The notes under the pieces: generated by a model
Database searches by the model: none
What the model was told of the DNA's origin: nothing
What the model saw: only the letters and a program-made list of their open reading frames with translations
NCBI GenBank assembly: GCA_945910005.1
Contig: OX246743.1
Coordinates: 46,144,361 to 46,208,360 of the forward strand
DNA: 64,000 nt
Origin: Isoperla grammatica
Taxonomy: Eukaryota > Arthropoda > Insecta > Plecoptera > Perlodidae
Reading direction: 5' to 3'
Shown here: positions 35,781 through 48,627 of the stretch, one piece after another
Position numbering within the stretch: position 1 is the stretch's first letter
Layout: each line of letters starts with the position of its first letter
Position numbers and translations under genes: made by a program

Positions 35781-36124
35781 TTATATTTGATAAAACATCT
35801 CCAATAATAAATTGTGGAGGCTATTTTAAGTGATATTACTTGAATACAATATTGGGAAACGTGTTTTAGATGGAAATGTGGACATTTGGTGGAGGTGCCG
35901 GGTAGATTTTTTTATATTTTTAATTTATTAATGACTTTGTATTAAATTGTGTAGTCTTATATCAATATGTAATGGTGTGTATTATATTGGGGGGGGGGGT
36001 GAACCCCCTCTAAACCCCCTCACCGTCACCTACTTTAGTCTTCGATGCGCCTAAATGAGGAAGAATGATGCATTGCCGGAGTAGCCGAACCGCGACGTCG
36101 AACTAAAGCGCCAACTATGTTAGA
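35781..36124 (+). mobile_element. MITE-like repeat, copy 1
   Basis: Shares nearly all of its length with the copy at 40.0 kb. Landmarks are GTGGAGGCTATTTTAA, TTACTTGAATACAATATTGG, the 19-base motif at 35885, AATGACTTTGTATTAAA, an 11-base G run followed by TGAACCCCCTC, and an end at GACGTCGAACTAAAGCGCCA. No coding capacity. Terminal repeats are not clear, so the class is uncertain. Confidence 0.75.
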
Positions 36125-36319
36125 ATCTAATAGACCGGGTAATATATTAAACTAAGCCCGGCTTATGTTCCGCATGAAAGCAGAGCTGACGGGGAAGTAA
36201 TGTATTATATGAGGATGCACACAACATTCATTAGAGAGGCGAGTATGTCAGGCTGGTAATTGGTTGACACTAAAACAACAATAAGCAAGTATTTAATGAA
36301 TCATAATTGTAAATGAAAG

Positions 36320-36485
36320 TAATTATATTTTTATAATTGGTGTAATGAGTTGCTTCCTTCTTCTTATGCAGACCAGGCCTCGATTCCCGGTTAGGGCTGG
36401 GTTTTTCACTTTGGAAATTGAATGTATGTAAATGATGACTTTGAGCCGTCAAAGCATCGAAGCATATAATCAAATATAATGCAAC
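36320..36485 (+). mobile_element. Diverged SINE with degenerate tRNA head
   Basis: A B-box-like CTCGATTCCC near 36376 is followed about 60 bases later by GATGACTTTGAGCCGTCAAA and GCATCGAAGCA, the same core as the SINE at 52.6 kb. The tail is not recognisable. Confidence 0.55.
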
Positions 36486-36489
36486 GTTC

Positions 36490-39400
36490 CTCACTGAAGA
36501 TCACTTCTTGAGTGGATATAGACAAGAAATACACATCTATATATTTACCTTTTCTACATCGAACAAATCTCGTGTTCAAATATTAATCCCATTTCTGTTG
36601 CTATTTCCATTCGACATATTCTTATATTCTTCACAAGCATATTCATATTCCAGAGAACATACAAATAAGTGATATTGTGAGCTTGGAAGACGACATATAT
36701 TTGTATCATCACAAGTTTAAACATACCAGCCAAACACGAACAGTGTGTTTAGGAACGAGACATCAACCCACGAAACCACTAGAAACTTTAATCTCTCCCA
36801 AGTTTAAGCAAGTAGCAAGATCTACTTTTGGCCGTGACTGTACACGAACAAGATGAGACGCCATTATGAGAAATATTAATTACATTTTCATGTGGTATTC
36901 TCGTACATATTAGAGATGTTTCTCTCTCAAAACTCTGTTGTACATTTCAAAGCTAAATATCGTACAGACAGTAGAAGGCATTTCATGTGTAGACAACCGT
37001 TCAAGTTATATATTCACAATATTCTGGTTTGATATCTTCATTTTGCTAATGGATTGGTTCGAACAGAGTTAACATTGAGTCTTTACTTCGACTGAGTGGT
37101 TTGGTGATATTTACAGATACAATATATTGAAATAACCAACTGAGTAGTCACGAGTAAAGACAAAATAACAACGTAGCCACTAAAACATAAACTCACCGTT
37201 CACGACAGTAGCGTACATGAAAATTTAGACAATTTCTAAAGCAGGAAATTAACGTTGGATCTTCTTTATTACAAGAAGGAGTAAACCCACAAGACAAACG
37301 CACAGTAGACAACTAAACCATCATAGACTATTAATTTCAATGTACAGTTACATCAATTCCAATTTCGCTTGTGACAATTAAAGACCGCGCTCGAATCACG
37401 GAAAGTTTGCAGTACGGCCATTACGGTTCACCCACTCGGGCCTACTTTAGTCTCACCTTCCATTATTATCAATTATGAGACGGAATGTCGTTAATACCGG
37501 ACACGGCTGAGCAGGACTATTCTATTCCCGAAAGGGGTTTGAATTCAACCGATATGTTTTGTTGTTTGTTTCTGTGAAGTATCGGTGATCTTCTTTACTA
37601 AGTTATTTTAATTTATAAGTAACGGTATCCAACGAAAAATAACAACAAAAAGCTTAATTAATAACTTTTAACCCTCTTAGCGTACATTTTCTGAATTCTC
37701 ATGGAACAATATTATCTAAAATAATGTTTGAACGCTCAACTATGGGAAACTTTAGTACATTGTCCTAGTTTCCAAGAAAAATATTCTTGTAATTTCAAAT
37801 GCACAAAGTAGAAGACAACAATCCAAACACCGAGAAAACATCATCGAGTTTCATCGGCATCCAACACTGCAGAACACTCATAAGTACTAACATTGTCCGA
37901 CCAACATGAACCAAGGGTAGTTCAGAAACCTTCTTCATCAACCTCGGGGTAGTTCGTGGCTTCTGGCTTTGTGAAGATAGCAATGACGACGACACGCAAA
38001 CATCAAAGGCCCTTGAAGAATCACATTGCAATATGGTCGAAACGTCATGTCTTTTCTCCACCTTTTGACAAGATTATCAATAAAGTTGTTCCACGGCAAC
38101 CGTGTGGATGCTACGACATATAGGTAACGTATTGGCCAACCAAATGTCAGTATTTGAAAAGCCCTCATCTAACTCACTCACCTATGACGTCAACATCCAC
38201 AAGATTGATGTGGAACAACTTTATAGTAGGCCTACATTCAGTATATATAGTATGTTTTTGTATTCACAACATTGTCTCTAATAATCAAGTAGAGAAGATG
38301 TCTAAAACCACGAGTATTCCCTAGTTCGTAATACACACACAGCATCGTCTAGTATGTAGTAATTAGGTTATGTCGGATGAGAGTGTTACGTTTCGGCGCC
38401 TTTGTTACCGCCACACGCGTCAGTCGGCGTTATTCCCAGGCCAGTCCATAAGACACGACGAGCACTCGTAACAAAAGCCAGGGGGGGCTTAAGCCCCTAA
38501 CGGAGACTTATTACAACAATAGGTTTGACGTTGGAAGGGTATAAAATATCATCAGAGCTGTTGTCGAGGACTAGCTTTGTAATCCTCTCAAATTGCATCG
38601 GGGGGTTGAGTTGAGAGAAGCAAGATGTTGCCAATACACGGTTGCCAATACACTTGCGGCTTTGCGGGGAACAGATGTACTTGTCGGCTTGCTTGGCAAC
38701 AGCGCGTGAATGTAAGTTATAGGGATTTGAGTCTATCTTTACTGATGTTAGCGTCTTGTATACTCGCTGACTGAAATAAATCAAGGGTGGTACCGAAGCT
38801 TTCTGTATCACAACTCGTCGGGTTATTTCGTGAGTTGCTCAATATATCTTGCTTGGTTATCGTACTGTCTAATGTAACTACATGCTTTGTCTTAGGTGGA
38901 TAGGATGACCTATAGCCTTCGCTAAACGCGCTCTCACTTTAGCGCAGCTTTATTTCAAGTCTGGAATTTACAAAGAGTGTGCTCTTTATAGTTTGAAATA
39001 TTCAAAAACAATCCCTAAAACTAACAATAATATGCACATGAAAGAGTAGTTAAAAGGAAAAAACGGAATATCTTCCTTTAATTCTTCGAAAGGTAAAGTG
39101 ACGTACAGGGATTGTTTTGTAAATAGCGCTTCTCTTCTCTCCTCCAATATAATCCTGTTGTTTGAATGGGGTCTAATTAACTACTGCGTTCACGCTGTTC
39201 TCTCTCACGACCCAGCTCTAATCCCAGCGCTCTCATCCGCTCCATCTCTACTCCACTCTTTGCTCTGCACTCTCTGTGTTTGAGAACGGGCGGCGCAACA
39301 ACCCGCCATGTTTTATAACAAAGGCTTCAATCAATGGTGAACTTCACTTGCATTAATTCGGTAGGTTCAATATACGACATAGCTTTATTCTGTTTAAAAT

Positions 39401-40005
39401 GTGCAGCGTATATTTAATTTAATTCGATTTGCTGAAACAGCCAACAATACGGGAAGTATTCATCTGTGTAGGTAGACAGGTAGGGTTGCATATTTTCTAC
39501 CCTTCTTTTTGTACACGAATTATTAGTTATTTTGCAGCTGAAATTCGATATTTATACAAAAACATTCATTAACGAGTATATTCAATAGCGAGGCAGTTGG
39601 GTGTAAAATTCACAAACACGATGAGGCCTGAAAAACGTCTCTATAACCTCCATGATTCCAGAAATTGATTAAAATTGTGAGAATCACATTGAGACACCCC
39701 CGCAGTAAAGCAATGATCGGGTATTGCGTAGGTTTCTGATTCGGGAGGAAACGAGATTAATTTCCGGTCTCAAGATTTTCTTTTCTAAGGATTTAATCTG
39801 TGAAAAGATGGAAATACTTTTCGCGACTTATCGACTTGAAGAGCATGATTATAATACTATAGAGACGTTAAGCAACAAGAATCATCATCACTTTATTTAA
39901 TATGAAAATACTACCTGCTAAAATTAAGCCATGCATGGTTATTAATTACTGGAATACGCTTATAAAATCCAACAAACACTCAACGGAATTCCAATATAAG
40001 AGATA
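36490..40005. other. Intron 1, mostly nothing recognised
   Basis: AT-rich with GC-richer patches near 38380-38500 and 39180-39300. An inverted repeat, ATAAAGTTGTTCCAC near 38091 and its complement near 38212, brackets about 110 bases. No supportable exon. Confidence 0.4.
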
Positions 40006-40009
40006 CGAA

Positions 40010-40275
40010 ATATACATTTGATAAAATATCTCTCATAGTAAATGGTGGAGGTTATTTTAATAAACATTACTTGAATACAATATTGGGAATTGTGTTTTAG
40101 ATGGAAATGTGTGTATTTGGTGGAGGTGCCGGGTAAACTTTTTTATATTTTTAATATATTAATGACTTTGTATTAAAATGTGTAGTCTTATATAAATATG
40201 TAACGGTGTGTATTATATGGGGGGGGGGGTGAACCCCCTCTTAGCGACGTCGAACTAAAACGCCAACTATGCTAG
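40010..40275 (+). mobile_element. MITE-like repeat, copy 2 with internal deletion
   Basis: Matches copy 1 closely but lacks about 84 bases present there at roughly 36009-36092, so the G-run/CCCCCTC segment joins directly to GCGACGTCGAACTAAAACGC. The 19-base motif is at 40116-40134. Confidence 0.75.
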
Positions 40276-40624
40276 ACTGATTGATTGAATAGTCAAGTCA
40301 GAAATCAACGATGACTCTGTAGATCTCCACAAGAGCCACCGCTCATTTTTAGCACAAATCCTGTGACTAATCACTCACTTCTTGGAATGAATCTAGAACT
40401 GCATCGAGTGTTCCCTGGTTTCTGCAATGGCCGCTACGCGTGACGTCACGCGGGAACTAAGAACACATAATACCCGCTGACTTAATATCTCATAAGTTAT
40501 ACAATAACCATATAAAGTACCTTTAATCTGCATCATTTCGCCTGACTGCGTTAGAGCTGACTACGACTACCCCCGAAATGTCTCACAAGAGATGTGACTC
40601 GGAAGTAGGAGAGAGATGAAGTAA

Positions 40625-40774
40625 CCCCCCCCCCCCCCCCCCCCCCCACTTCCCCTCCAAGACTGCCTCAACTAGATAAAACTTGGAGGAGAGATTCTTC
40701 CGAGAGGGAACTTTTCCGTTGTTATTACTGTGGCAAGCCGATAGCTGTGCCCCCCCCCCCCCCCTCCCCCCCCC
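40625..40774. repeat. Two poly-C tracts
   Basis: Twenty-three C at 40625-40647 and fifteen C, T, nine C at 40750-40774, only about 100 bases apart. Confidence 0.95.
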
Positions 40775-40779
40775 ACACA

Positions 40780-42430
40780 CGACACGAGGGTCAAAAGGTC
40801 GCGGACGTGATTTGGGTTTGACGACGCCACTGTGAGACTAGAAACATTAACGACGACTCAACTCAAGACGAGGTTTATTAGCTTGTATTTTATATAGTTT
40901 GTCTTATGGTTAATGTAGTGTGATAATGAAGATACCGTCAAAGTACGTTTTATAAACGGTATTTTCAAGATTTCGGAAGTCAAACTAAGTAAAGTACAGA
41001 TAAGGATATCACTACCAGTATAAAGTATAGCAGGCCACATATTTCTCGTGAACGGGACGTGTCCGTGTTGAATTTTAGTTCGTGAGAAATAAAAGCTATT
41101 ATAAATATTTATTATAATGTTTTTATTTTTCAGGGTTGGTATTTCGAATGTAAAACTATTTGTAATATTGTTATTTTTTAGGGTTGGTATTTTAAATTTA
41201 CTTTCGAAATAAGTAGGTATGTATATAAAATAACAACCATATTGTACTTTAAAATACAAGGTAAGGTTTTCCGAACCGTATTCAGTACTTGTATAGACAA
41301 ATTGAGCACGGTTTTCACTTGTTCGACGTGGTGTAGGGTTATTGAAATATGATTAAAAACAGTAATTTGCTTGGTTTTTATATGGGAAATAGTCTTTCCT
41401 CATTGTGACAAATAGCAGTATCAAATTTAATATGGTTATATGGTACACAAACCATTATGGAACCTGGCTCATAGTTTAGTAGATACATACAATATATCGG
41501 ATCCAAACAATGCGAGAGTAATCAAAATAAGAAACGAATCTGTGAAAAGTCTCGCTCGTTCTCTTTTCTATGGGAATCGCCGCGGTCAGCTTTCATTCCA
41601 CCCGGAAAGTTGTAGACTAGTTGAGGTTACCCACAGTAAATCTCTCCTCGAGTCAATGAATCAGCCGAGGTAAAAGAAACGTCTGAATGAAGTCTCCCCG
41701 ATAGCTCTGCCAATTGATTCCGCTGTCTGGGGACCATCAATATTGAGCTCACATTTTACACACTTTACCGCGTGAAATACGGTAGCGCACAAAAACATTT
41801 TATGTCTGTCTATTAATTTGATTTGCAAGGGATAAATTGTATTAGAACACAAACACAAACCAATGAAAACAAAAGTAAAACAAACTCGTAACTATTAATA
41901 ATATATAAAAGTAATAATAGATGTAACGCATGTGTAATATTAAGCACTTGACATTTGCTATTTCTCTATAATTTAAAAATCCAAAGTTAGAACTTTACAA
42001 CTAAATTTAGTTCATAATCGTTCACCGCTTCAATGACTGTGATCCGCAGTATTTTTCATTGGATCCAATGAGCACCAAGGTTTACCGGGACCAATAATTA
42101 CTCACCTCCCACTGACAAATTAACGGCGTTTTAATGGTTGCGTTGAAAACTCTCCAACTCTCCAACTCTCGAACTCCCCAATGGGTCGAGTGCTCACAAA
42201 ACGCAAATCTCGTTCGCTTAATAGGCGGTTTGTTTCTGTTTCCGATCGATTTTGTTAAATTGGACGAGTTTTGCCGACGGCAACTTTGCGTTGGTTGTAA
42301 CAATCTGTGCTTTAATCGTTCGCATTTATAACTTGAAAAGTTTTTTAAAAATTTGTTTTAAAATGAAGTTTCCTGGGTAGACGGAAATATAGTTATTCCG
42401 ATCCCACTGGCGAACTGATTAATATGATGT
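40780..42430. other. Intron 1, nothing recognised
   Basis: AT-rich. Two similar short segments near 41120-41150 and 41170-41200 (TTTTTCAGGGTTGGTATTT, TTTTTTAGGGTTGGTATTTT) form a small duplication. No exon supported. Confidence 0.45.
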
Positions 42431-42435
42431 GGGAT

Positions 42436-42452
42436 GGGGGGGGGGGGGGGGG
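42436..42452. repeat. Poly-G tract
   Basis: Seventeen consecutive G residues. Confidence 0.95.
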
Positions 42453-43200
42453 TAAAACTTAAACCCCTCTGCCAAATACAAGAAACCTATTTAAATGTAT
42501 TGGAGACTCAAACTAACACACAGATAGCGCTGCTAAGCAACACCCTTATCTGCGCCATTGATGATTTAACAATAAAGCAACAATGAACAATTGACAGATA
42601 AACTCATCCTTATAGTAGTTTATTTTATTGCCACCAGAATGCGTCTAGTCTATTTTGAGGGGCCAATATACACGAGAAATCAATTTCCTCAATGTTGAAC
42701 ATACGTTGGTTTTCCAATACGCGTTTAGGCGGCCTCCAACTACTGACATTGAACTACTGACATTGTTGGATGCTCAAAATAATAAAAATCCGTTCTTGCT
42801 TTTACATTATGATATTTTAATGAAAACTGAGCCTGGATTCACAATCATGAGAGACACAAAGTTAGCCTGGTTTTACAGTTAAGACCATAAACAGAATTAG
42901 TACCTCTTTCCCTCTTTCATTCTTCACATTACTCATCAAAACCAATACATTATATTTGCACTAGTAAATGTATTGTTGTAAATATATAATATAATGGAGT
43001 TGGGGATGAAGGAATATGTCAAAACACTCCATGACATCGGTAGTTACATGGGTTACACGGACATCACTACGATATGAAGTTACATTAAAAAGTTAATGAT
43101 GATCAAACTCCCTCGTTTGCTCGTTAAAAACGTTTTACCAGTGTTGAGCCAGTATTAAATAGACTCTATTAAAAACACTTTTTCCGACACGATAACAATT

Positions 43201-43288
43201 AAGTCGCAAGGCAGCGGGGTGACAGCGTTGCCATTACGTCAAGTAAGTTGCAAGGCAGCGGGGTGACAGCGTTGCCATTACGTCAAGT
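43201..43288. repeat. 44-bp tandem duplication
   Basis: Two copies of GCAAGGCAGCGGGGTGACAG and the following 19 bases, starting at 43206 and 43250, with no differences in that core. Confidence 0.93.
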
Positions 43289-44270
43289 GCGTCATCGTTA
43301 TCACTGTTGTTTGCTCTGCTAATGTAGCAAATTGATGACGGCAACAAGTTCCGCGTTCTCAACAATGATGTTTACTCCCAGAGAAACGTGTAAAATAAAC
43401 AAAACGAATTTGAACACACATAACAAAAAAATGCGTTGTACACTCGTCGACATATTATAAGTATAAATTACTTTCTTCCACTCCGCAAATTAGGAATAAC
43501 GAAGTAATTCTGAAGGAGATTTGAGGTTGAAACGGGAGTAACGTTAAGGCAGGTCTTGACATTCTCATTATTTCCTGAGGACGTAAACTAATGTTAGTTT
43601 GGAAGTAACCCGAGTTTATCGGTTTGTTACGCGACCTCCGTAGTCGGTTAACTCGAGCCAAGTCCAATCCAGGCTGAATTAATTGGAGTGATTATCTCTG
43701 ATGTGATATCTTGGAGGCTTCGCTCTGTCTGATGCTCGAGTTTCAGCCGAGGTCGGGTGGAGAACATGAAACGGCTGAGAGAACTTTGAACCTCCGTTGG
43801 TCGCACGTTTGCTATATTATATTACTTCCTAGAACCAACTCAACTTCAGGATAATGTTGAAGGCTCTGGGATGGGCTAACGTTTCTTCTGCACATCCCAC
43901 TTCACTATATTACTCTCGTATCATTCATCACTAGTGAATGAAATGAAATTAGTCTTTTATTGCCGAAGTTAGACTCGTTATCTGTGTTTTCATTAACTTT
44001 AATCTCTGTTCATTAACCTTTTCTTTTCCATTTGTTGCTATTTCTGTTTCTCTCTCTCTCTGTTTGTTTCTGTTTGTTTCGAGTAATGTTACTTAACTTT
44101 TCACAATAATAATTGTGCGTTTACTTCTCTTATTAAGTCAATTTAATACATATTTTCTTCTATATCATATTATTTTATTAATTTAAAATGTATATAAGAA
44201 TTCAATTCTTTCTAATTTCTTTTTTCAGTACGTTTTGTTATTGTGTTTGTATTCTACTATTTGATTTGTT
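43289..44270. other. Intron 1, nothing recognised
   Basis: Noncoding. T-rich from about 43960 onward, leading into a LINE-like tail. Confidence 0.45.
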
Positions 44271-44284
44271 ACGTTATTATTGCA

Positions 44285-44360
44285 TACTTTTATTTATTGT
44301 CCGCCTTTGTAAATCAGATTCATAACTGAACAGGATAGATATTAAATAAATAAAAAGATC
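44285..44360 (+). mobile_element. LINE-like 3' tail, plus orientation
   Basis: TATTGTCCGCCTTTGTAAATCAGATT, read as TATTGTCCGCC then TTTGTAAATCAG, followed by ATAACTGAACAGGATAGATA and a TAAATAAATAAA end. Shares its tail with the copies at 21.4, 22.8 and 33.8 kb. Confidence 0.6.
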
Positions 44361-44786
44361 AGAAGAGAGTAATATATTGTTTAAAATTTGCATTTAAACG
44401 TAGAAGTTTGCATGTCAATCAATATGGTAACTGTGCCGCACGTGAGAACTGTCAAACTGTCCCAGAGATCAGAGAGAGAACACAGTGAGCTGACCTGTAT
44501 AGCCGATACAAGCAACACGCATCAACTATTGACGCAGTTCCCACGCCGGATGGTGTCGGAAGGGAAGCGACCTACTTGTCCGATTGAAGGTCCGGAGAAG
44601 CTTTTAGACCCTCGTCTTCTATTTATAAGGCTGTGAACCTCCGGGGAGCGATAGCGGTGTAATTCGAGCAGGAAGAAGGAAGTTAAATTGAAAATCTCGA
44701 CACTTTGATTCACTAAGACTATTGACTCGCAAAGTTTGTGAATAAAAATGTGCGTACACACAGTGGTGTATCCAAGGAATAGTTTA

Positions 44787-44800
44787 CCCCCCCCCCCCCC
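44787..44800. repeat. Poly-C tract
   Basis: Fourteen consecutive C residues. Confidence 0.95.
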
Positions 44801-46560
44801 TACTCTATAAATAACGAGTGGTGAAGGAAAGAAGGAGGAGGGTGGTAGCTTTATGTTGTTGCTTCCCAGTGACATCAAATGATATTAGTCACAAAATTAA
44901 ATTTTATCTTACAACCACTTTGACGCCAGGCATCATACATGAAAGTACTTACTGATAATGTAGTTATTATTTCCAGCTTTGCCTTTGAGTATTTCACTAT
45001 GTAACAATGTTGAGGCCGTTTACGTTTAAAGCTGGTTTACCGAGTGACATTATCCGTTCCAAAGAGGGACATTTGATACTAATTGGAACAAAGATTTCGT
45101 TAGATGAATAATGGCCATTACTCCTGCGTTGTGGAGGACATGGCATTTATGTGCCATTAATATCAATCAAATGGGCATTCAATGAATTAGTGCCGTTCAG
45201 CCAACTATTAACCTTTGATCAAATACTCGGAGCACATTTACTGAGGAATCGAACTCTGACATTTGAAAATACCAGCTATGTATTGGAGGGCACGTATTCC
45301 GCTGGAATTCAGAGGTTAAAACGATTCTAAGCACTTTTACCTCAAGCGATGTTTGTACAATATACAATGAAATAGTTTATCTAGCTTCTATGCTTGATTT
45401 GAAAAAATACAAAATTCTTATAATAATTTCATAAATATCATATTTTTGCTGAATTGAAAGATAGCTAATGCCCGATATAATGACATATTACTTGACTTTG
45501 AATTAATTATTTAACTTGCTAATTACTTGTTTTCACCATGGATACTACCAATCAGAAGCTTTCAAATCCCGACTCCCAAAATATTTAGTTAGAGCCCACA
45601 ATACGACCAAGCATATCCTTCATACTGTATCATAGCATAGTGGTAACGATAACAAATTTCGAAACCGCCATCGCTAGGTCGAAGAAAATGGCGATCGACT
45701 CTCTCGCAAAAATCAACCATCTTTCAAAAACTCCCAATCCACAACTTCAAAATAACGTTTTCGAACACGTCAGCCCTTTTAGAAATCCGTTGCTTGCAAA
45801 CTAGACTCAGCCTTCTCACCGCCCCCTAGCTTTGTCCCGGCCACCGAACGATGATTGCAAGGCTGTGACACACTCTCGACGCGCGCTATATATGATTACT
45901 TTCCCTCCTCGCGCGTTGCATGCCGGGATGTTGACGGTGATGGGAGTAGCTTGCCTGACAGGTTGAGAACGTGTCCGAGCGGTGGAAAGCGGCAGCGATT
46001 GTGACTCCGAAGCGGTTGACCGAACATGGTTGCTCGATCGACTGGAAGGGCTTCTATACCAGCTGATGTATCACATTGTGTTGTGTACTTTACGCGGTGA
46101 CGCGGAACTAAAAGCGGACTCAAAGTGTGGCTGGGCTGGGCTGGGGCAGAGGGACGCTATGATACCGGCATACTTATGACTTGTTTTACTAGTTTTTTAA
46201 TTCAGCATCATTTTTCTTTAACAATCTATTTACTAATACATTTATGGAAAACCTTTGAAAATAATCCAAATATAAATTACTATAACTACTAATTGCTTAA
46301 TTCGGGGTATCGTAGAGCGGTAAAGCAAATACTCGGTAAAGTTCCTTGGAGGTCAATATTATCGAAACGTGGCAAAAAAGAATGAAGGTTAAAACAAACA
46401 AATGTTCTCATATCTGACGAAGGAAAATAAAGTTGAATAAAACGATAATATCAATCAAAATATGCACTTTTGTTCTGGTAGAATAAATAAACGTATTTTA
46501 TTAATGGTTACAAAGTTAGTGGGGATTACAGATTGAATCATCTCATGTGAATAAATTCCA
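44801..46560. other. Intron 1, nothing recognised
   Basis: Mostly AT-rich. A GC-rich segment at 45800-46150 shows no splice-bounded coding frame I trust. Confidence 0.45.
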
Positions 46561-46564
46561 GATT

Positions 46565-46656
46565 GAATGACACAATTCGATATTTCTTTATCGATTATCG
46601 AACTTTTTCATTATCGAACTTTTTTCATTATCGATAATCGTGTGGACATCCCTAGT
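46565..46656 (-). mobile_element. hAT-like terminal sequence
   Basis: Read on the minus strand it begins TAGGGATGTCCAC and continues into repeated TTATCGATAA / GTTCGATAATG words. This start, with ATCGAT palindromes, is typical of many hAT-superfamily MITE ends. The opposite terminus is not found nearby, so it is a fragment. Confidence 0.4.
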
Positions 46657-47220
46657 ATGAATGGATGTATGATGGCCGTAACGTAGCAGTCTGTCATCAA
46701 GTCACTGCACCAAGGGATGGGCCACCCCCACCCCCCCCTGTCAGATCCATGTCGCTATGTATTCATGATCTGCAAGGACACAATTTAATTTCCCTCCCAT
46801 CGGCCCTTCAGATAAATTACAAACTCCAGCCGTCGAAAAGCTTTTCCGATTGAGTTTCCATTTCGCACTGGGAGACGGATGATTTTCCGGAGATAGCAGA
46901 TGTCGGGAACACATGATCGGAAAATCGTTTCCATTGTTGGGGTAGAGTATCACATGAAAAGTCTGCGGGGTGGGTTTTGACAGGAATGAGATATGATTTA
47001 AGAGGGTTGCCTTACATGTAACCCTGTAACCCCTGGGCCCTGAGTGCCTAGAATATGATCGATTTTATAATTGAATAAGATAGACTTTAAAAAGGGTAAA
47101 CATATAATACATTAAATATGAATTAAAATATAAATAAAGTTCCATACACCTGTTTCCAAAAACACAGGTCAGGGACTAGTTAGCCACCAAAATTCTTGGG
47201 CATATCGAATTTGCTAACGT
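46657..47220. other. Intron 1, nothing recognised
   Basis: A short C-rich run at 46722-46738; otherwise unremarkable noncoding DNA. Confidence 0.5.
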
Positions 47221-47228
47221 CGGCCTAG

Positions 47229-47413
47229 CTCATGTCCTCGTATTCCATTTCTTCTTCTTCTTCATCGTCTTTCCTACTTCTTCCAACTAGTTCACTCCAT
47301 TTTTCCCGATCTTCCCACAGTCTTCTTCCTTCGATGTCTTCCCACAGCTCGCCTGCCTCTCTCTCGTCTGGTAAATAATTTTTCAGTTGGTCCTCACACT
47401 TTTTAAACAAATA
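47229..47413 (-). pseudogene. Possible C-terminal fragment of a retroelement ORF
   Basis: A minus-strand frame of about 60 codons ends in a stop and reads KKCEDQLKNYLPDERE, then LWEDREKWSELVGRSRK, then an acidic end. A WxDRxxWxxLV pattern close to a stop is common at the C-terminus of LINE reverse-transcriptase ORFs. No RT core is visible upstream, so this would be a 5'-truncated relic. It might also be an isolated real last exon. Confidence 0.3.
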
Positions 47414-48550
47414 AATTATTAAATATAGCCTGGTATCCTGGGGACGAAATCTGCGTCAGAAGCAACACTCTTGTGCATGACTGTACTACACTAAGCAACA
47501 ACCTCCATCTCTTGCTCTTGACTGTACCGCACTGAAGGTTAACACGAGGCACCGAGGGCGACGGAATGGAACGTAAACAATCCCCTTCGACTACGTCGCG
47601 TGAAATTGATTCGGGATCTTTCGTTTAACATTTTTCCAGGATCAAATTCATCTTGATAGGTTGGGCGCGTTTTGAGCAGATTACATCGAGATGCGCTGAG
47701 CGACGCGTTGTTTTACCGAACTCTGTGAATATCTTCGGGGAAGATCGGGAGACCTCGTCACCTGACACGTGCCGTCATGAATATATCTTACTCGCACCTA
47801 CTACCTGGGTGCAAACTCAGGGTGAATTCGAGAATAGTCGCATTCCGACCTCAGATCTGCATCGTTCAACGAAAATCAACATATTTCTCGGGTTCTTTCA
47901 CCCATTCGTAAATGTATTCTTCCGCTTATTAGAATGCACAAGCCGCATTGGTCACGCCTTCTTTTCCACGTAACCAAACGAAGGTCGTAAATCATCCCTA
48001 ATGAACCTGTTTCAATCAGATGTTAACAACATGAGAAGTGGGAAATTAAGTTTGTACAATTGGTATTGGCTACTTTGTAAGCATGAGAGTACATAAGTTG
48101 GGGACACGTTTAGCAGTTACGTGTTGTAAAACTACACATCACATAACAATAAATAAACAGTACTTGCTCATTTGTCACTCGATCTGTCTAAGAGATCTTC
48201 CCCATCCTTCGGTAACAACAATCTCAGATGCCTCTAGACTCTTATAAAAAAAAAACATAAGAAATAAGAATAAACAAAAGCATACTTCCTTGCTTTTATA
48301 TTTATTTTATATAATATATGTTTTACATTATATTTAAACAGTAACGCATTGCGTCAACAATGTTGCCAACGTTATCAACCCTTGCGTACGTTGACCCTAA
48401 TAGACGCATGAAAGTAGAATGGAGTAACGCGTAATCAGTGCCTTTAATTGCAGCTTACGACACATCAATCAGTCAACCAGCTAATCATATTGGAAAGTTT
48501 CCAGTAACCTACTCAACATTGTGTGTCTTGCATGTTTCGTTGGCCTGGAT
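47414..48550. other. Intron 1, nothing recognised
   Basis: Noncoding. A plus frame at 47653-47973 has no domain or splice support. Confidence 0.45.
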
Positions 48551-48551
48551 A

Positions 48552-48627
48552 GCGTGTGTGTGCGTGTGCGTGTGCGTGTGCGTGTGCGTGTGCGTGTGCG
48601 TGTGCGTGTGCGTGTGTGTGTGCGTGC
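48552..48627. repeat. GTGTGC hexanucleotide microsatellite
   Basis: About eleven units of GTGTGC flanked by GT. The Cys-Val repeat frame through it is an artefact. Confidence 0.96.
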
